Of a DNA stretch of 64,000 nt, positions 12,901 through 27,900 are shown one piece after another. The stretch's first letter is position 1; the number at the start of each line of letters is the position of its first letter. The notes beneath the pieces are model-generated. The model had not been told where the DNA came from. It saw only the letters and a list, made by a program, of their open reading frames with translations, and ran no database searches. The stretch is from Elmis aenea (taxonomy: Eukaryota > Arthropoda > Insecta > Coleoptera > Elmidae): NCBI GenBank assembly GCA_947652605.1, contig OX393576.1, forward strand, positions 64,952,966 through 65,016,965, in the 5' to 3' direction. The position numbers and the translations under genes were made by a program.

Positions 12901-15900
12901 AAAGATTACAGAGATGGGAGAGGAAAATACTTTTTTTTGGGAGGAAGGAAAACAGAACAAGGATATGAGAGAAGAACAAACAGGGAAATTCATAAGATAT
13001 ACAAGGGACCAGCAATTGACTTGATAATAAAAGCCAAAAGATTACAGTGGCTGGGTCATATCATAAGAATGCCAGATGGACGAACACCAAAAATGATAGC
13101 CTGGAAAATACCAAATTACAAGAAGAAGGAAGGTCGACCGAGAAGACGGTGGAGAGAAGCAGTGCTATCAGACCTAAAAGAAAAGGGTATAAGAGATTGG
13201 AAGACCAAAGTCAAAAATAGAAAAGATTGGAAGAAATCCACGAAGCTGTGGGCCTAAACGGCCTATAAAAAAATTTCTTCATATTTATGTATTTGTTTCG
13301 AAGGTTTTCGCGGTTGTGATTTGTTGAACTATTTTCTTGGGCGTTAAACCGCGTCTGTTGCTGGTCACGAGAGAGACCGAGTTCTCTACGTTTCGGCGAA
13401 GTCACACTCATCATCTTCAGGAGTCTGGATTGACAAAGTGTGGTCCGCGGACGCCTGGGGTTCCCTGAACCTTTCTGAAGGGGTCCCCCGGGTCTTGTCA
13501 TAATGTTCAGAAAAGATTTTATTTTATTTTTCGGGCAAAAATATTGTCTACCATACCATTCATTGGGGACCCCCGTTAGCTTTTAATTCTGGAAAGGGTC
13601 CTCAGAGAAGAAAGTTTGAGAAACACTGAAACAGATAAAGCAAATCTATGAAATTAAAATATTTAAAAATACGTGAAAGTACTGTATCAATCTATTTATT
13701 CTGCAAACTTGCTTAATACATGATTTACCTCCTAGAAACTCAAACTGGATTGCACAATGAGACGTTAATAGACAACCGCTTGAAGTATTTAAGCGGTTTC
13801 ATTTATTGATATTAATGAGCTTCATTAAAAATCACTTACCTATAATTTGTGAAGAATCTCTTGTACATAGACTTGATAGACCAAACCAGACTCCCGTGTC
13901 TTCATCAGCAACAATCTTATGAAAAAGAAATGAGAGTATTGGAACTGGTCTAGCAATCTACGAGAAATCCTTCAAAAAAATGTAAGTGCTTATCAATTAA
14001 ATGTATTTATATAAAGATGTTCGTTAATTTGCTTTAAATTAGGAGTTCTTGATTTAATTACAATAATAGACTAGGTAATGGGATGCATAATGCTGCTTTA
14101 AATACTCATAAATGCGCATAGCATTCTATCTATCCAATATTGCGTGCATACTTTTCTTAACATCCCATCAAATAAGATTTCAGTAATTTTTTAGTACTTA
14201 CTTTGGCTAACATTGACTTGAAATAACTCATTAAAGCTAACAACAAATAAAATTAAACATTGCAATGTTTCTCCAGTTCCTCCAGTAATTATGTTATAAA
14301 TTATGACAGAGTAACATTGACCTATAAACAAATTGTAAACTTTTGTTAAATCACGAAGAACGCAAGTCCTTGATCAATTTGGTAATTTATCTTTCTTAGT
14401 GGAAAAGAAATTACTTACTTTCGTGTAAATAATCTTTGCAGTACAACTTTTCCTGGCAGGTGATTAAGTCCATTTTATTACAAAATATATATGCAACATG
14501 ACTGAAATTGTTCCTGCAAAATAGAGCAACAAATCGCTTTGTCTCGAATCACGATTGTTTTTCCAGTTGATGGAAGCGTGGCCAAATTATTCTTATTTCA
14601 TCATCTGTATCGATTGGTGAATGCTATTCGTGATCTATATTTGATTCAAAGCACCACACAACCTTCAACAATTCATTACGTGAAAGACGGATATTAATCA
14701 GGAGCAAAAGTTTAAGCTTGTTAAATAACAGAACTTATTTATGTCTAAAAATAAATTAAAAAATAAATTCATTTTTGGTGCAAATATTTAGTTCATGATA
14801 TACTTTCACTTGTTCGAGGCGAATAATTAGAGCGAATCGTCCATGCGTGTGTCGTGTACCTTAGTATTTACTTACGTAAACGTCTACGAGCGATAATAAG
14901 GAGTTACTTTCAAACACAACAATATTCGCAGTAAACTTAAACTTCGCCTTCATGATTCGGTTGTTTGACCACATCCGCATTTATCTGTACCTTTAGTTTT
15001 ATTATTGCTAGTACTTGGTATTCCCTTTAACGACACCTGAAGCTGTAATTTCCAATTGTGGCTTTACGTTAAACATTTCTGACAATAACGGACATGTTTT
15101 GTCGCTCTAGTGGATATATTACTATAGCTAATCGGACAAATCCAAATCAAACCCTTTTTTGGCTAGTTACACACAAATATGACCAGCACAATTTAGACCT
15201 GGCATCAAACAATTAATGTCGCTTCACAGTTTAAAATTATATTACAGACTTCTTTATTTTCACCGAAATCTACCGCAAAACTCTTGGATTACCGTGAATC
15301 AGTGAAGATTTAATCTATCATTGAACAACAGCGAAGTACATACTTCAATTTTTAAATGAAATAATTCAACGTAACACAGCTAAGAGTTTGAAATAGTTTT
15401 GTTTGCCAGAGCCATTTATAAATATGCCCAAAATAAACTTTTGATTACTTAAATTGTATGCTTTTTGCGGTTGCCTTGGTTCTAGGACTAGTAACCAGTG
15501 GACAATAACCTCCCGGACAATAACCCCCGGACAAAACCCGCCGGACAATAAGCCCTCGCACAAATAACCCCTGGGCAAAAAACCCTGTGTAAAAAAAACC
15601 CGGACAATTAACCCCCCGTGCAAAAAAAAACCCAACTGCTAACTTGAAATATTGGTAACTTATAACTTATAATTGTCGCAATGTAAAGTGTTAATGTTAC
15701 AATTAAAGAAAATGAAGGCAGAATAACAATATAATCTTCTTCGGGTGTTATATCTTTGATCGGCCACACACGAACGTGAGATAGCTCACAATCTTTTTTT
15801 TATTCATTATTATTAATATTACTTAACCTGTAAAATAATTCACAAATGTAAGTTACTTATTTAAATACAAATAATTCACCATAATGCTTAAAAGTTTACT

Positions 15901-18900
15901 AGTTTTAATCCTTATACCATGATCTTAACGTAATTCTAAAACGCTGCATGATGGCTATAACAGTAAAAAATTGTGCGTTCGAAGATAACACCCGAAGAAG
16001 ATTAAATTGTTATTCTCTCTTATTTTTTTGCAACTCTTACATTGCGATAATTATATTCTACCGATATTTTAAGTTAGTCGTTGGTTTTTTTTTTCACGGA
16101 AGATTAATTATCCGGGTTTTTATACACAGGGGGTTATTTGTCCGGGGGTTATTTGTACGTGGGGTTATTGCCCGTAGGTTATTTATTGTTCAGGGGGAAA
16201 TTGTCCTGTTACCCTTTTTGCTAAATTAATAACAATTTTTCTTTGATCTGTCTATACCAAAACGTTTTCGTTTTGGCGGAGGAGCAGTGAAAGTTATGCA
16301 CTTGCAACGATGAACGAGAGTATAAAAAGATTAAGGAGTGCATTCCTCTGTTTCTATGTCGCTTTTTTATGAGCTTAAAAAGGATCTTCCTACTATGGTA
16401 AAGTTACTTATAGTTTTATTTTTTACACTACACTGTCTCGATAACAGTTCAACAACAAAAAACAATAAATTGGCGAATTAACTGGTTTAGCCACAAAATG
16501 ACTTTCGCCATACATTTAGCGTGCGTCAAAATACATTTATTCAACCGAATTATACAGGGTGGTGCTTTTTTCGATGCTCACCATTGCTATCTTGGAAACG
16601 GTAAGAGATGCAAGGTCGGTTAAATTAGAGAAAAGTTGCACATTTTTATGAAGATTAAGAATCTGAAAAGAAATCCTGGATATTTTGATTCGTTTTTGAT
16701 TTATTACAAAAAAACTGAAAAATGTGATTTTAGAAAAATATTATTATCTTTCCTACCATTGACGCTATTTCATTTAAACTTGGTAACTTTATGTTTTTGA
16801 CCGTCCTGGGTTTAATGACGCCAACAGAAATGTTCTAAGCCTTCTATATTTCAAGTTGCGATAGTCAACTTTATTATTTGTTATGGCCGCCATATTGGAT
16901 TTTTACACCATCAGACAGACAAAAAAATTAGCTTTTTAGATTGGTAACCAACATACCTTTTTCTTTCAAAAAACTTGTTGAAATTTGAAAATTTGTGTAA
17001 ACAATTCATAAAATCGAGAATGCTCTGAAAAACAATTGAAACCATGATATAAATAAAAGTGACACAACATTTTATAGGTCTAATAAAATAACGAAATGAC
17101 AACAAATTTAAAACACCACATAAATAATTATTTAAATTGTTTAAAGTGCTAACTCCTTTATTATTCTGCTGTCCTCCCTTCTCTCAATATGTCCTAGCCA
17201 TTGTATTCTTCTGGCATTTATTACTTTGTCTATGGTTGCTTCTTTGAAAATTGTATATACCTCCTCGTTCGTTCTTCTTATATATCCCTCATCTGTTCTA
17301 TTCCCTCCCACTATTCTCCTAATTATTTTTCTTTCCCATCTTCTTAGGGCTTCCTTTGCATTTTTGTTCAGAACCCATAGATCGCTGTAGATCTCGGTAT
17401 TGTTTTACACAAACGTAGTTTGGTGCTCGTAGATAACTGTTTTGCTTTTATTAGGTTATTTAAACCGAATTAAGCAATCTAAAATTAATGAACCTTAAAT
17501 TGTAATATCAACATACAATAGAACTTAATTATAAATTCTACGGAGATATTTCATATTTTTAAGTTGTTTTACCAATAATCTAGACTAAATTGTGAACTAA
17601 ATAATTCAAAATACGATATTTTCGTCACACATGGTAATGTGTCTAATATTTCTGTTGTATCACATTCAAAACACATTTTTATACGAAATCTAATAAACGA
17701 GTTTTATAGTAATTTATCCTTGATATTTAAATGAATATTATATTGCTTTCGTAACTAAATACCGTTTTTTTTTTGTAAAAGTGACGACGATATTGTAACT
17801 GTCCCATTCATGTGGGTTAATTCAACCTAGAGCAGAAGAAAATTATGATAATTTTTAATGCAAATCACGGTTTTGGAAAAGTTCATTTCCTACATGCATT
17901 TTTGGTGACCAAATATCGTTACATGTTGCTAACCATAACTGATATTTAATACTTGAACTTTAATCAACTTATAGTTTTTATTGAAAACTGCATATTTTAT
18001 GTAAATAATAAATGATATTTGTAAAAAAAAATGCTTCTAGCAGTTCTAAAATATAGTTGTTAAATATTTACACTAGTTAAGACAGTTAAGAGAAAAAACA
18101 ATGGAACATTCAAAGATTATGTACTTGTGCTTTATCGATCTGTCTAAAGCCTTCGATAGAGTGCCAAGGGAAAAGATCTGGAAGATATTGAAACAAAGTA
18201 GAGTGGGATGAGAATTATTAAACGCCATCAAGAGTTTATATTAGAGTAGAAGAAATTATGTGCCAACCCATAACAGCACAGTTCCCAGGAATTTATAACA
18301 ACTGTGGGAGTAAGACAAGGAGGCACATTAAGTCCACTGCTCCTTATAATTCTTATGGATGAGGTAATTAAAGAATGTAAGCAAAACACAAAGAAAGCCT
18401 ACTGGGGTTGGAATAAACTAAAACCAATATCCTTAACAGAATTAGCCTTTGCAGATGATGTGGTGCCGTTAGCTAAAAGCGAAAAGGACACAATTCAATC
18501 TAGACGTATGGGCAGATACATTAAGTAGATATAATATGAATATTAATATATGAAAGACAAAGGTTATGGTTATAGCGAAAAACCACGAACCAGTTACAAT
18601 TATGCTAGACCAAAAAAAAATATAAAGCAGGTAGCGAATTTTAAATATTTATAAACAATAATTGCAGAGAATGGTAAGTTGGAGGAAGATCTGAATAACA
18701 GAATAGCGGCAGCGACGGAATTTTACGTCACCAATAAATGTTTGATAAGTAAGAAGAAGATATCAAAAGAAATGAAGACGCGAGTTTTTAATGCAATGTA
18801 CGTACCCATCCTCACGTACAGTTCAGAAACTTGGACGCTAACACAAAATCGAAAACAAAGAATATCTACAGGTACCGGAAATGAGATTTCTGAGAAGAAT

Positions 18901-21900
18901 AGAGATACTAGATTGATCGATAAAATCCGTAACGAAAAAATTCGAAATAACCTAGGAGTAACAGATATTAAGAAAAAAATATAGAGACGAATCAATTAAG
19001 AAGGCTTGGACATCTACTACGCATGCCAGAAAGTATATACACAAAAACAAGATGGAAAATGAAGATGGAGGGAAAAGCAGATAGAGGAAGTGAGGCAGAG
19101 ACTAGAAGAAAAAGGAGTTAGCTGAAGAGATGTGCCACAGCTAACGGTAGGCAGGTGTGGAGAAACTTAAAACAGAAAAAGAAAACTATATAGAACCAAT
19201 AGAAACACCAAAAGGTACAAGAGGAATCGATTAAGAAGAAGACTTTCGATGACAATTATGTAGTGATTGATAAAAATTGATATCCACTCAATTACAAATT
19301 AAAAATTCCCCGTCTCCTCTATTTATCGTTAAAACAGGATACAATGCAATACTATTTATTTTATATTAGCATTATTGACACATATTTAAATAATATGCGC
19401 ATAATTTCATCGTACACCTTCAGTATTTAAAATAGCATAATTGTTATTCCACCTTCTGTGATAAAAAAGAAAACAATAACAATTATTAATTTTAGTTATT
19501 TTACTACGCACTCCTTCTTAAACGTATTACCAAAATCATTGTTAATGAAGTTTTAACATGTTTGAAAAAAAACCACATGTATTTTGTTGTTTGCTTCAAA
19601 AAGAAAGAATAACCAATAATTATAAAATAGTTAAAGTTGTGAAATATTTTTTCATTTCTAAGAACTGTTGAGCGAGAATTATTTATTTATTCACCTTGAA
19701 GAACATTCCTTTAACAATATAATAATAATCTAAATATTCCGTTAAAAATGTTTAAACTAATAAGGCTATGATTCCTTAAATACACTCTAATATTTTGATA
19801 TATTTATGTTGTCTTTGTAAGTGTGCATTATTAATACAGCTAATTATAATAAATTACGATCATAAACTGTGACGAATAATGTATATAAATAATTTTTCAT
19901 ATATTTAAGTCTTACTTAGTAATAAATCCTGTTACCTTACAATAGAATCAAAACGCAATTACTGTCGGTTGCACCAGCTAAAACAGATTAAAATAACAGT
20001 ATTACGAATTTTATAAATTGTTTATAAAATTAAATTCCTTTGTAAATAGCTGCTTACGAAATATGTGCCATTAAAACGAAAAATATTCTGACCCTCGTGT
20101 TTTAATTTAGCAACTATAGGAAAAATGACACTCCCTAATAATTGAATTTGACCTTAAAATATAGACAAAAGAAACTTAACTATTTCACGCAGTTTATTAT
20201 TAAACTGGCATTTACAATATTTCATATATTATAATCACGTCAAACAATCGTTTTTTTTTGCATCTTTAATTTAATTTAAAATATGTGGTTTACATCTGGA
20301 ACTCCACAAAATTAATTTTGCTTGCTTTAAAAAATTTGTACTGGAAATCTAAACAACCTACAGAAATTTATAGTTATTTAGGATGCACTGAATATTATTA
20401 TTAAATTTTATTATATAATTTATGAACTACCTTAATTAAAACAATCTGTTATTTAGGGTATAAATAACTTGTCTATGAAGTTATGAAAATGTTTAGATTT
20501 TTGCCCTAAAATAGTATACAGACTAAAGCCTTCAGTTTTTTGCCTATTGCTTCACTTTCAGATTTTTTCTGGATTGAGTGCAAAAACTATAGTCTTAGCC
20601 TTTTTTACGATAATGTGATAATCGTAACTTAAATCATTTAAAAGTGAATAATTTCTGTAGAGAGTAAATGACGTGTCTAAAGATTTTAAAGCTAATCTTT
20701 CCAGTACAAACATTTTTTAATATCTGTTTTTGTCGAAAATATCCCAGCCAAGAGCTTTGGACTTTTTAATTTTTGATATTCTATGCAATTTTGTTATCGC
20801 CCAAGTAGCACAATAATATTGGCCTAATATTGGCCAAATATTGTTACGCGGGCCCAATATTGGCAACATTCAGCCAATATAGGCTTTTTCTAGTTTTTTA
20901 ATGAATATCAGACAACTCAATGTTAATATGTTATTGGTCCAATATGTTTATATTGTTTTGTAGTAGATTACAAATTTAAAACTTGATGCTCCGGGAAGTA
21001 GATGGAGTTAGTGTATAGCGTATGTTAGGTTACCGTTGGCGGAATTGTATTGTAATTGGCAGAATGAGAGTGCGAATAATTTGCCCTTTTAGAAAGTTTA
21101 GAATAATTTATGTGGATTTATGTGAGCTATCACCACAGTGTTCAGAAGAGGGATCAGGAACTGATGAAGTGATTAGTTTGTAGTGTTGGATTAACAGGTT
21201 ATTTTATAATATTTAAACATTCGCACTGTAACCGTAAAACACATTTTTGAGTTTGTTTTACCACGTGTTTTCAATTTTAAAAATGAGAGAACACGATAGC
21301 ATTAGCATGTCGGTTGATGATATAATAGAAAATGCAGTGAAAGCTCTGATAGTTAGTGAGAGTGCTAGAACGAAATCAAAAAAAGTGGCGGCTTTTATAC
21401 CAAATTTCGATGGAAGTCCTGAGTCGGACATCGATATGTGGTTTAGTCGGATATCAATAGTAAAAAACACTAATCAAGTGGTAGGAAGATATTACCATGC
21501 TCCTAGTTGTTGTCGGAAAACTTTCAGATTAGTCTTGAAGTATTACAGTAACTTGTCGGCCAAATACAGACTTGTAAGAAAATTATGGTTGGTTTTCTAT
21601 AATTTTTTTATATTTTTAGTTTGAATAAACCATTTATACAGCCTTATTGGACTATTATTGGATATTAACATTTCTAAACCATAAAAACATAAGAAGGAGA
21701 TTTATGCATATATAACATTGTACCAATCAGGGTGAATAATATTGGTTGAATATATTTTTATTTGCATATAGTATACATTTCACCAATATCGATACGATAT
21801 ATTAATCTCATATTATTTAATAATATAGATCCTTTATAAAAAAAAAATTATTGGAATAATATTAATTTAAAATATTTCACCAATATTAAAAAATGTTGAC

Positions 21901-24900
21901 ATATCTATATTTTCCCAGTATTGTATGTCAATTTTTAGCCAATGTTGGCCCAATATTTTGTGCTACTGGGGCGGCTAATAAAAATGATTAGTTTTACAAC
22001 CATGAATCTTCCAAGACGCCAAGTTTCACTTAATTATGCTCATTTTATTATATAATAATTTTAATGCAATGTTTATACATGCAAGCGACACCTAGATAAG
22101 TGCTCTAACTAAAGATTAATTATTGGGACATTGCATAAAGGTCGCCTCGCTGCTTGTACAACTTTATAATTACGTAATTTACCTAATTAACCAAATAGCC
22201 TTACGGTGTCCAAAATTAAAAATGCATTGTGACATGTTCCTTTCAAAAAGACGGGCGTAGAAAGCAAACACACCGGTTAAAATTCCTGTTTTTAGCGATT
22301 AAACATATCTGTCAGTTACATAAAAATATTGAGAGCACATTTCTTCCAGGAAAGCACTTAATCGCTTTGCTATTTGCTACTACTTAGTATTTGCAGAATG
22401 TTTTATAAACGCTTAAAGGCAAATTAATCAAACAGATAATATGACACGTCATAAGTAATATTTTAAGTCATTTATTTCTATTAAAATCTCTTACATACGT
22501 TGTTTTATTTTCTATTTACATACAATTTAAATAAATTAATAAAATCCATAAATGTAGACACTTTTTTCCCTCTATATTAAAATGTTGTTACTAGTCTGGG
22601 GAGACTAACCTAAAGTTCTTAAAGTCTAAAGTTCTTAAAGACTAGGTATTTTTCCAAAATGTCCCCATTGGTGTTTCTTGGTTTCTAACATAAAACACAA
22701 ATTTGTCGTGTTACGCACAGGTTCACTATGCTCTGCTTTAGCACTGTATCTCGATATACACTACACCAGTTCAAAAGGTTTGATCCTCTGGAGCCTTCTT
22801 TTCAAACCAGCGTTATGTAGGAGCTGCAGCACCTCGGTGTTGCCATGGGAGTGAAGTCTTCCCTCGTGCTTTTTTGTGAACTTCGTGATCTCTTCTCTGA
22901 CGGTTGGAATCTTCAGATCTCTGTGTAGGTGGCCATTCCGATAGTACCATGGAGCACTCTATTTTGAAAGACCTGTATCTTATCTATGTTGCTTTTGGCT
23001 ACACAACCCCAGAGCTGAACCCCATTGGGTCCAGACTGGCTTAACGATTTGTTTGTTTAGTATCATCTTATTATCCACAGACAATTGTGATTTTCTTCCA
23101 ATCAGAAAGTACTTTTTTTTGTATTTAAGGTCAGATTCTTTTCTTTTTTTTTTCTTTATGTGTTCTTTCCATCGAAGACGAATATCCAGATTCGTTCCCA
23201 AGTATTTTGCTGTATCGCAATTTGGGATTTTGGCATTGTTTATTGATATGGGGAATTTTTCATTTTGCTTGTAGGTAAAGTCAATATGCGCTGATTTACT
23301 TTCGTTGATTCTTACTCTCCACCAGGGTTGAGCAGATTTAAATCAATTGATTTAAATCACGATTTAAATCAATTGATTTAAATCACGATTTAAATCATGA
23401 TTTAAATCAAGTGATTTTTTTAAAAAAATCATTGATTTAAATCAAGTGATTTTTGTTTTTAAATTTATCAATTTAAATCACAGATTATATGAGTAGATAC
23501 AGTATAATATTTATAATAAAACAAAATTGTATTACTATTAGTAATTAAATACACGAAATGGTGAATAAACCATATCAATTTGCTCTTGTAAAGTAATATT
23601 CATTGTGGAAATGCAAAAAATAAATGAAAAGTTTTTGACGTTAGCGAAGTGAACAGTCAGTTTTTTCAATTTCCGCGGCACTCTATTGCTCAATAACGAT
23701 TTGAAGAAAAATGTCGAATATCTCGAAAAGTATGAGTTTTGGGTATAGGACATACTTAACAAAATATGAAGCTCTTTTAAAGACGAATTCGATGAAAAGG
23801 GGTTTGCATTTGCAAAAATCGAGTTACGAGCTTTTGAAGATCATGTTGCCACCTATTTATAAACACCTCTGTGTGTGTGATTCAATTTTTTTCATATCGA
23901 GCGAACAGAGAATTTTTTTCTGCATGTCCATACCAAATTACAACTCTGTACTTCAAAATAACTTTAGGAGAATTTTTTAAATAAAGACTTAAAACCTTCA
24001 ATAATTTAGAATATTTTTTTTTACAACGCCGTATAAAAACCTGTAGTATTTTATATTGATGCAAAGCTAAAACTAAGGCGGTCAAAAATATTAAATAAAT
24101 TGGGTGTTGTATTTGAAATATAAAAGTTGCTATTAATTGCAGAAAGGTGACTCACCCTGTATATTTGAAAATATTTTTATTGCGTTGTTTAGAAAAAACT
24201 GTATAAAATAGCACTTATTTGAATCAACTTCATCTCTCAAACCGTTTAGCCACAATCGACCGATCCCGCACTAATGACTCAACCTGTATATAATTAATTA
24301 AAAATCATCATTTAGCACTGATTTTTTCAAAATTCTTATTCATTATATTTCATTTTTCATTTNNNNNNNNNNNNNNNNNNNNNNNNNNNNNNNNNNNNNN
24401 NNNNNNNNNNNNNNNNNNNNNNNNNNNNNNNNNNNNNNNNNNNNNNNNNNNNNNNNNNNNNNNNNNNNNNNNNNNNNNNNNNNNNNNNNNNNNNNNNNNN
24501 NNNNNNNNNNNNNNNNNNNNNNNNNNNNNNNNNNNNNNNNNNNNNNNNNNNNNNNNNNNNNNACAGGAAGAAGAACAAATTGAACTGGTTAAACGATGTT
24601 GTCCGGGATTTCAGGAGAACGCGCAGAAATCTAAATGTGTGCCACAATGTTCGAAAACCAACTGCATCCATGGCGATTGTGATGACAACAATATATGCAT
24701 TTGCCATGCTGGATATCTGAACAAACATTGTAACGAATGTAAGTTAATTAAACAATTAATGCGAGAAATATAAAGTTATAAGATTACAAAAGCATTACAT
24801 ACACTTTCAGCATGCGAAGCATCATGGGGTAAACACTGTGAATTTGATTGTTTATGCGTACGAGGCGAATGTGATCCTTCAAATGGTAACTGCAACTGTC

Positions 24901-27900
24901 CACCAGGATGGATGGGTAAAAGGTGACATTTATAATTCTCAAAAAGAACCATAATAACGGTAAATTTAATCAATCCTTTTTTTACAGATGTGAGGACAAG
25001 TGCCCATACAATCGATATGGGTACAACTGCAAAGGTTTTTGCGAGTGTGGCAAACAAAAACCATGTAATCCCGTGTCTGGAGAATGCCCGCCCTTTGACA
25101 CAACACAATTTAAAGCTACAAAAGGAACATCAACACTGGAAACAACAAATAAACTATTTACACCACCGAGTGCAGAAGTATTGAGCGCATCACCTACAAA
25201 CATCGAAAATAGGACAATAAAAATATATCCAGCTATACAAAAGCATTTTACTTTTGATGTAACAACAGAAAGTGTTGTTAATTCACGAAAACATTCTCCA
25301 GTATATGGTACATATAAAACTTTTAGTGATACAAAAAAAAATAGATCTGACGTACTATTTTCGATAACCAGTTACGATAGTGCAACAGAAAAAATTGACA
25401 GTCAACTATCATCAACATACGTCAATAATCAAACTACAGTTCTAAATAATAGCGACACGACTCAAAACAATATTAATCATGTACCTGTTTCAATAAACGA
25501 GCTGGTTAAAACACCAAAAGACACAATCACTTACGAATCGACAACTTTAGCCAATCATAGTCCTGCAGGATTAAATAACGATAAACATAAAACTGTATAT
25601 GACGCAGAAAAAGACAAACAGCCTGTTCCTGTTTTAATAAACAAACATGATAAAACAATTAGAACACCAAACAGTCCCGAATTGACCACCTTAGCCAGTC
25701 ATGATCGTGCAGGATTAAATATCAATACACATACAACTTTGCATGACACAGAAAAAAAAATTTATCACATACCAGTTTTAATGAACATAAATGATAAAAC
25801 AGCAGGAGAAGCAATTCAAGAATCGACAACTTTAGCCAATATTAATACACACACAACTTTATATGACACAGAAAAAAATATGTATCACATACCAGCTTTA
25901 ATGAACAAACATGATAACACAGCAGAAGAAACCAATCAAGAATCGACCACTTTAGCCGGTCATAGTCCTGCAGGATTAAATATCAATACACATACCACTT
26001 CATATGACAAAGAAAACAAAATTTATCGCATACCAGTTTTAATGAACAAACATGATAAAACAGCAGAGGAAACAAATCAAGAATCGGCCAATATAGCAGG
26101 TCATAGTCCTGCAGGAAATATCAATACACATACACCTTTATATGACACAGAAAAAAATATGTATCCCGTACCTATATTAGTTAACAAACATGATAGAATA
26201 GCAGAAGAAGCTAATCAAAAATCGACAACTTCAAACACTCATAGTCCTGCAGGATTAAATATCAATACACATACAACTTTGCATGACACAGAAAAAAATA
26301 TGTATCCTGCACCTGTTTTAATAAATAAACATGATAGAACAGCAGACGAAACAAATAATCGCGAATCGACAACTTTAGCTAATCATCGTCCTGCAGGAAT
26401 AAACATAAATACCCATACAACTTTATATGATACAGAAAAAACTAACCATCGCGTAACAATATTAACGAACAAACATGATAAAACAGCAGAAGAAACTTAT
26501 CAAGAATCGACAACTTTAGCCGGTCATGGTCCAGCAAGATTAAATATCAATACACATACCACTTTGCATGACACAGAAAAAAATATGTATCCTGTACCTA
26601 TTTTAATTAACCAACATGATAGAATAGCAAAGGAAACAAATAATCGCGAATCGACAACTTTAGCTAATCATCGTCCTGCAGGAATAAACATAAATACACA
26701 TACAACTTTATATGATACAGAAAAAAATAATCTTCACGTACCAATATTAACGAACAAACATGATAAAACAGCAGAAGAAACTTATCAAGAATCGACAACT
26801 TTAGCCGGTCATGGTCCAGCAAGATTAAATATCAATACACATACCACTTTGCATGACACAGAAAAAAATATGTATCCTGTACCTATTTTAATTAACCAAC
26901 ATGATAGAATAGCAAAGGAAACAAATAATCGCGAATCGACAACTTTAGCTAATCATCGTCCTGCAGGAATAAACATAAATACACATACAACTTTATATGA
27001 TACAGAAAAAAATAATCTTCACGTACCAATATTAACGAACAAACATGATAAAACAGCAGAAGAAGCTTATCAAGAGTCGACAACTTCAACCGGTCATGGT
27101 CCAGCAGGATTAAATATCAATACACATACCACTTTGCATGACACAGCAAAAAATATGTATCCTGCACCTGTTTTAATAAATAAACATGATAGAACAGCAG
27201 ACGAAACAAATAATCGCGAATCGACAACTTTAGTTAATCATCGTCCTGCAGGAATAAACATAAATACACATACAATTTTATATGATACAGAAAAAAATAA
27301 TCTTCACGTACCAATATTAACGAACAAACATGATAGAACAGCAGAAGAAGCTTATCAAGAGTCGACAACTTCAACCGGTCATGGTCCAGCAGGATTAAAT
27401 ATCAATACACATACCACTTTGCATGACACAGAAAAAAATATGTATCCTGCACCTGTTTTAATAAATAAACATGATAGAACAGCAGACGAAACAAATAATC
27501 GCGAATCGACAACTTTAGCTAATCATCGTCCTGCAGGAATAAACATAAATACACATACAACTTTATATGATACAGAAAAAACTTATCATCACATACCAAT
27601 ATTAACGAACAAACGTGATAGAACAGCAGAAGAAGCTTATCAAGAGTCGACAACTTCAACCGGTCATGGTTCAGCAGGATTAAATATCAATACACATACC
27701 ACTTTGCATGACACAGAAAAAAATATGTATCATGTACCTTATTTAATAAATAAACATGATAGAACAGCAGACGAAACAAATAATCGCGAACCAACAACTT
27801 TAACTAATTATCGTCCTGCAGGAATAAACATAAATACCCATACGACTTTATATGATACAGAAAAAAATAATCGTCACGTACCAATATTAACGAAACAACA

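Noticed and set aside
24357..24728. Minus-strand frame across the gap
   Set aside because: Most of it is N; the rest is antisense to NimA-like exon 3.
24923..24987. Reading exon 5 of the NimA-like gene from 24923
   Set aside because: This part is AT-rich intron with donor GTGACA and acceptor TTTACAG; the Cys-rich pattern resumes only at 24988.
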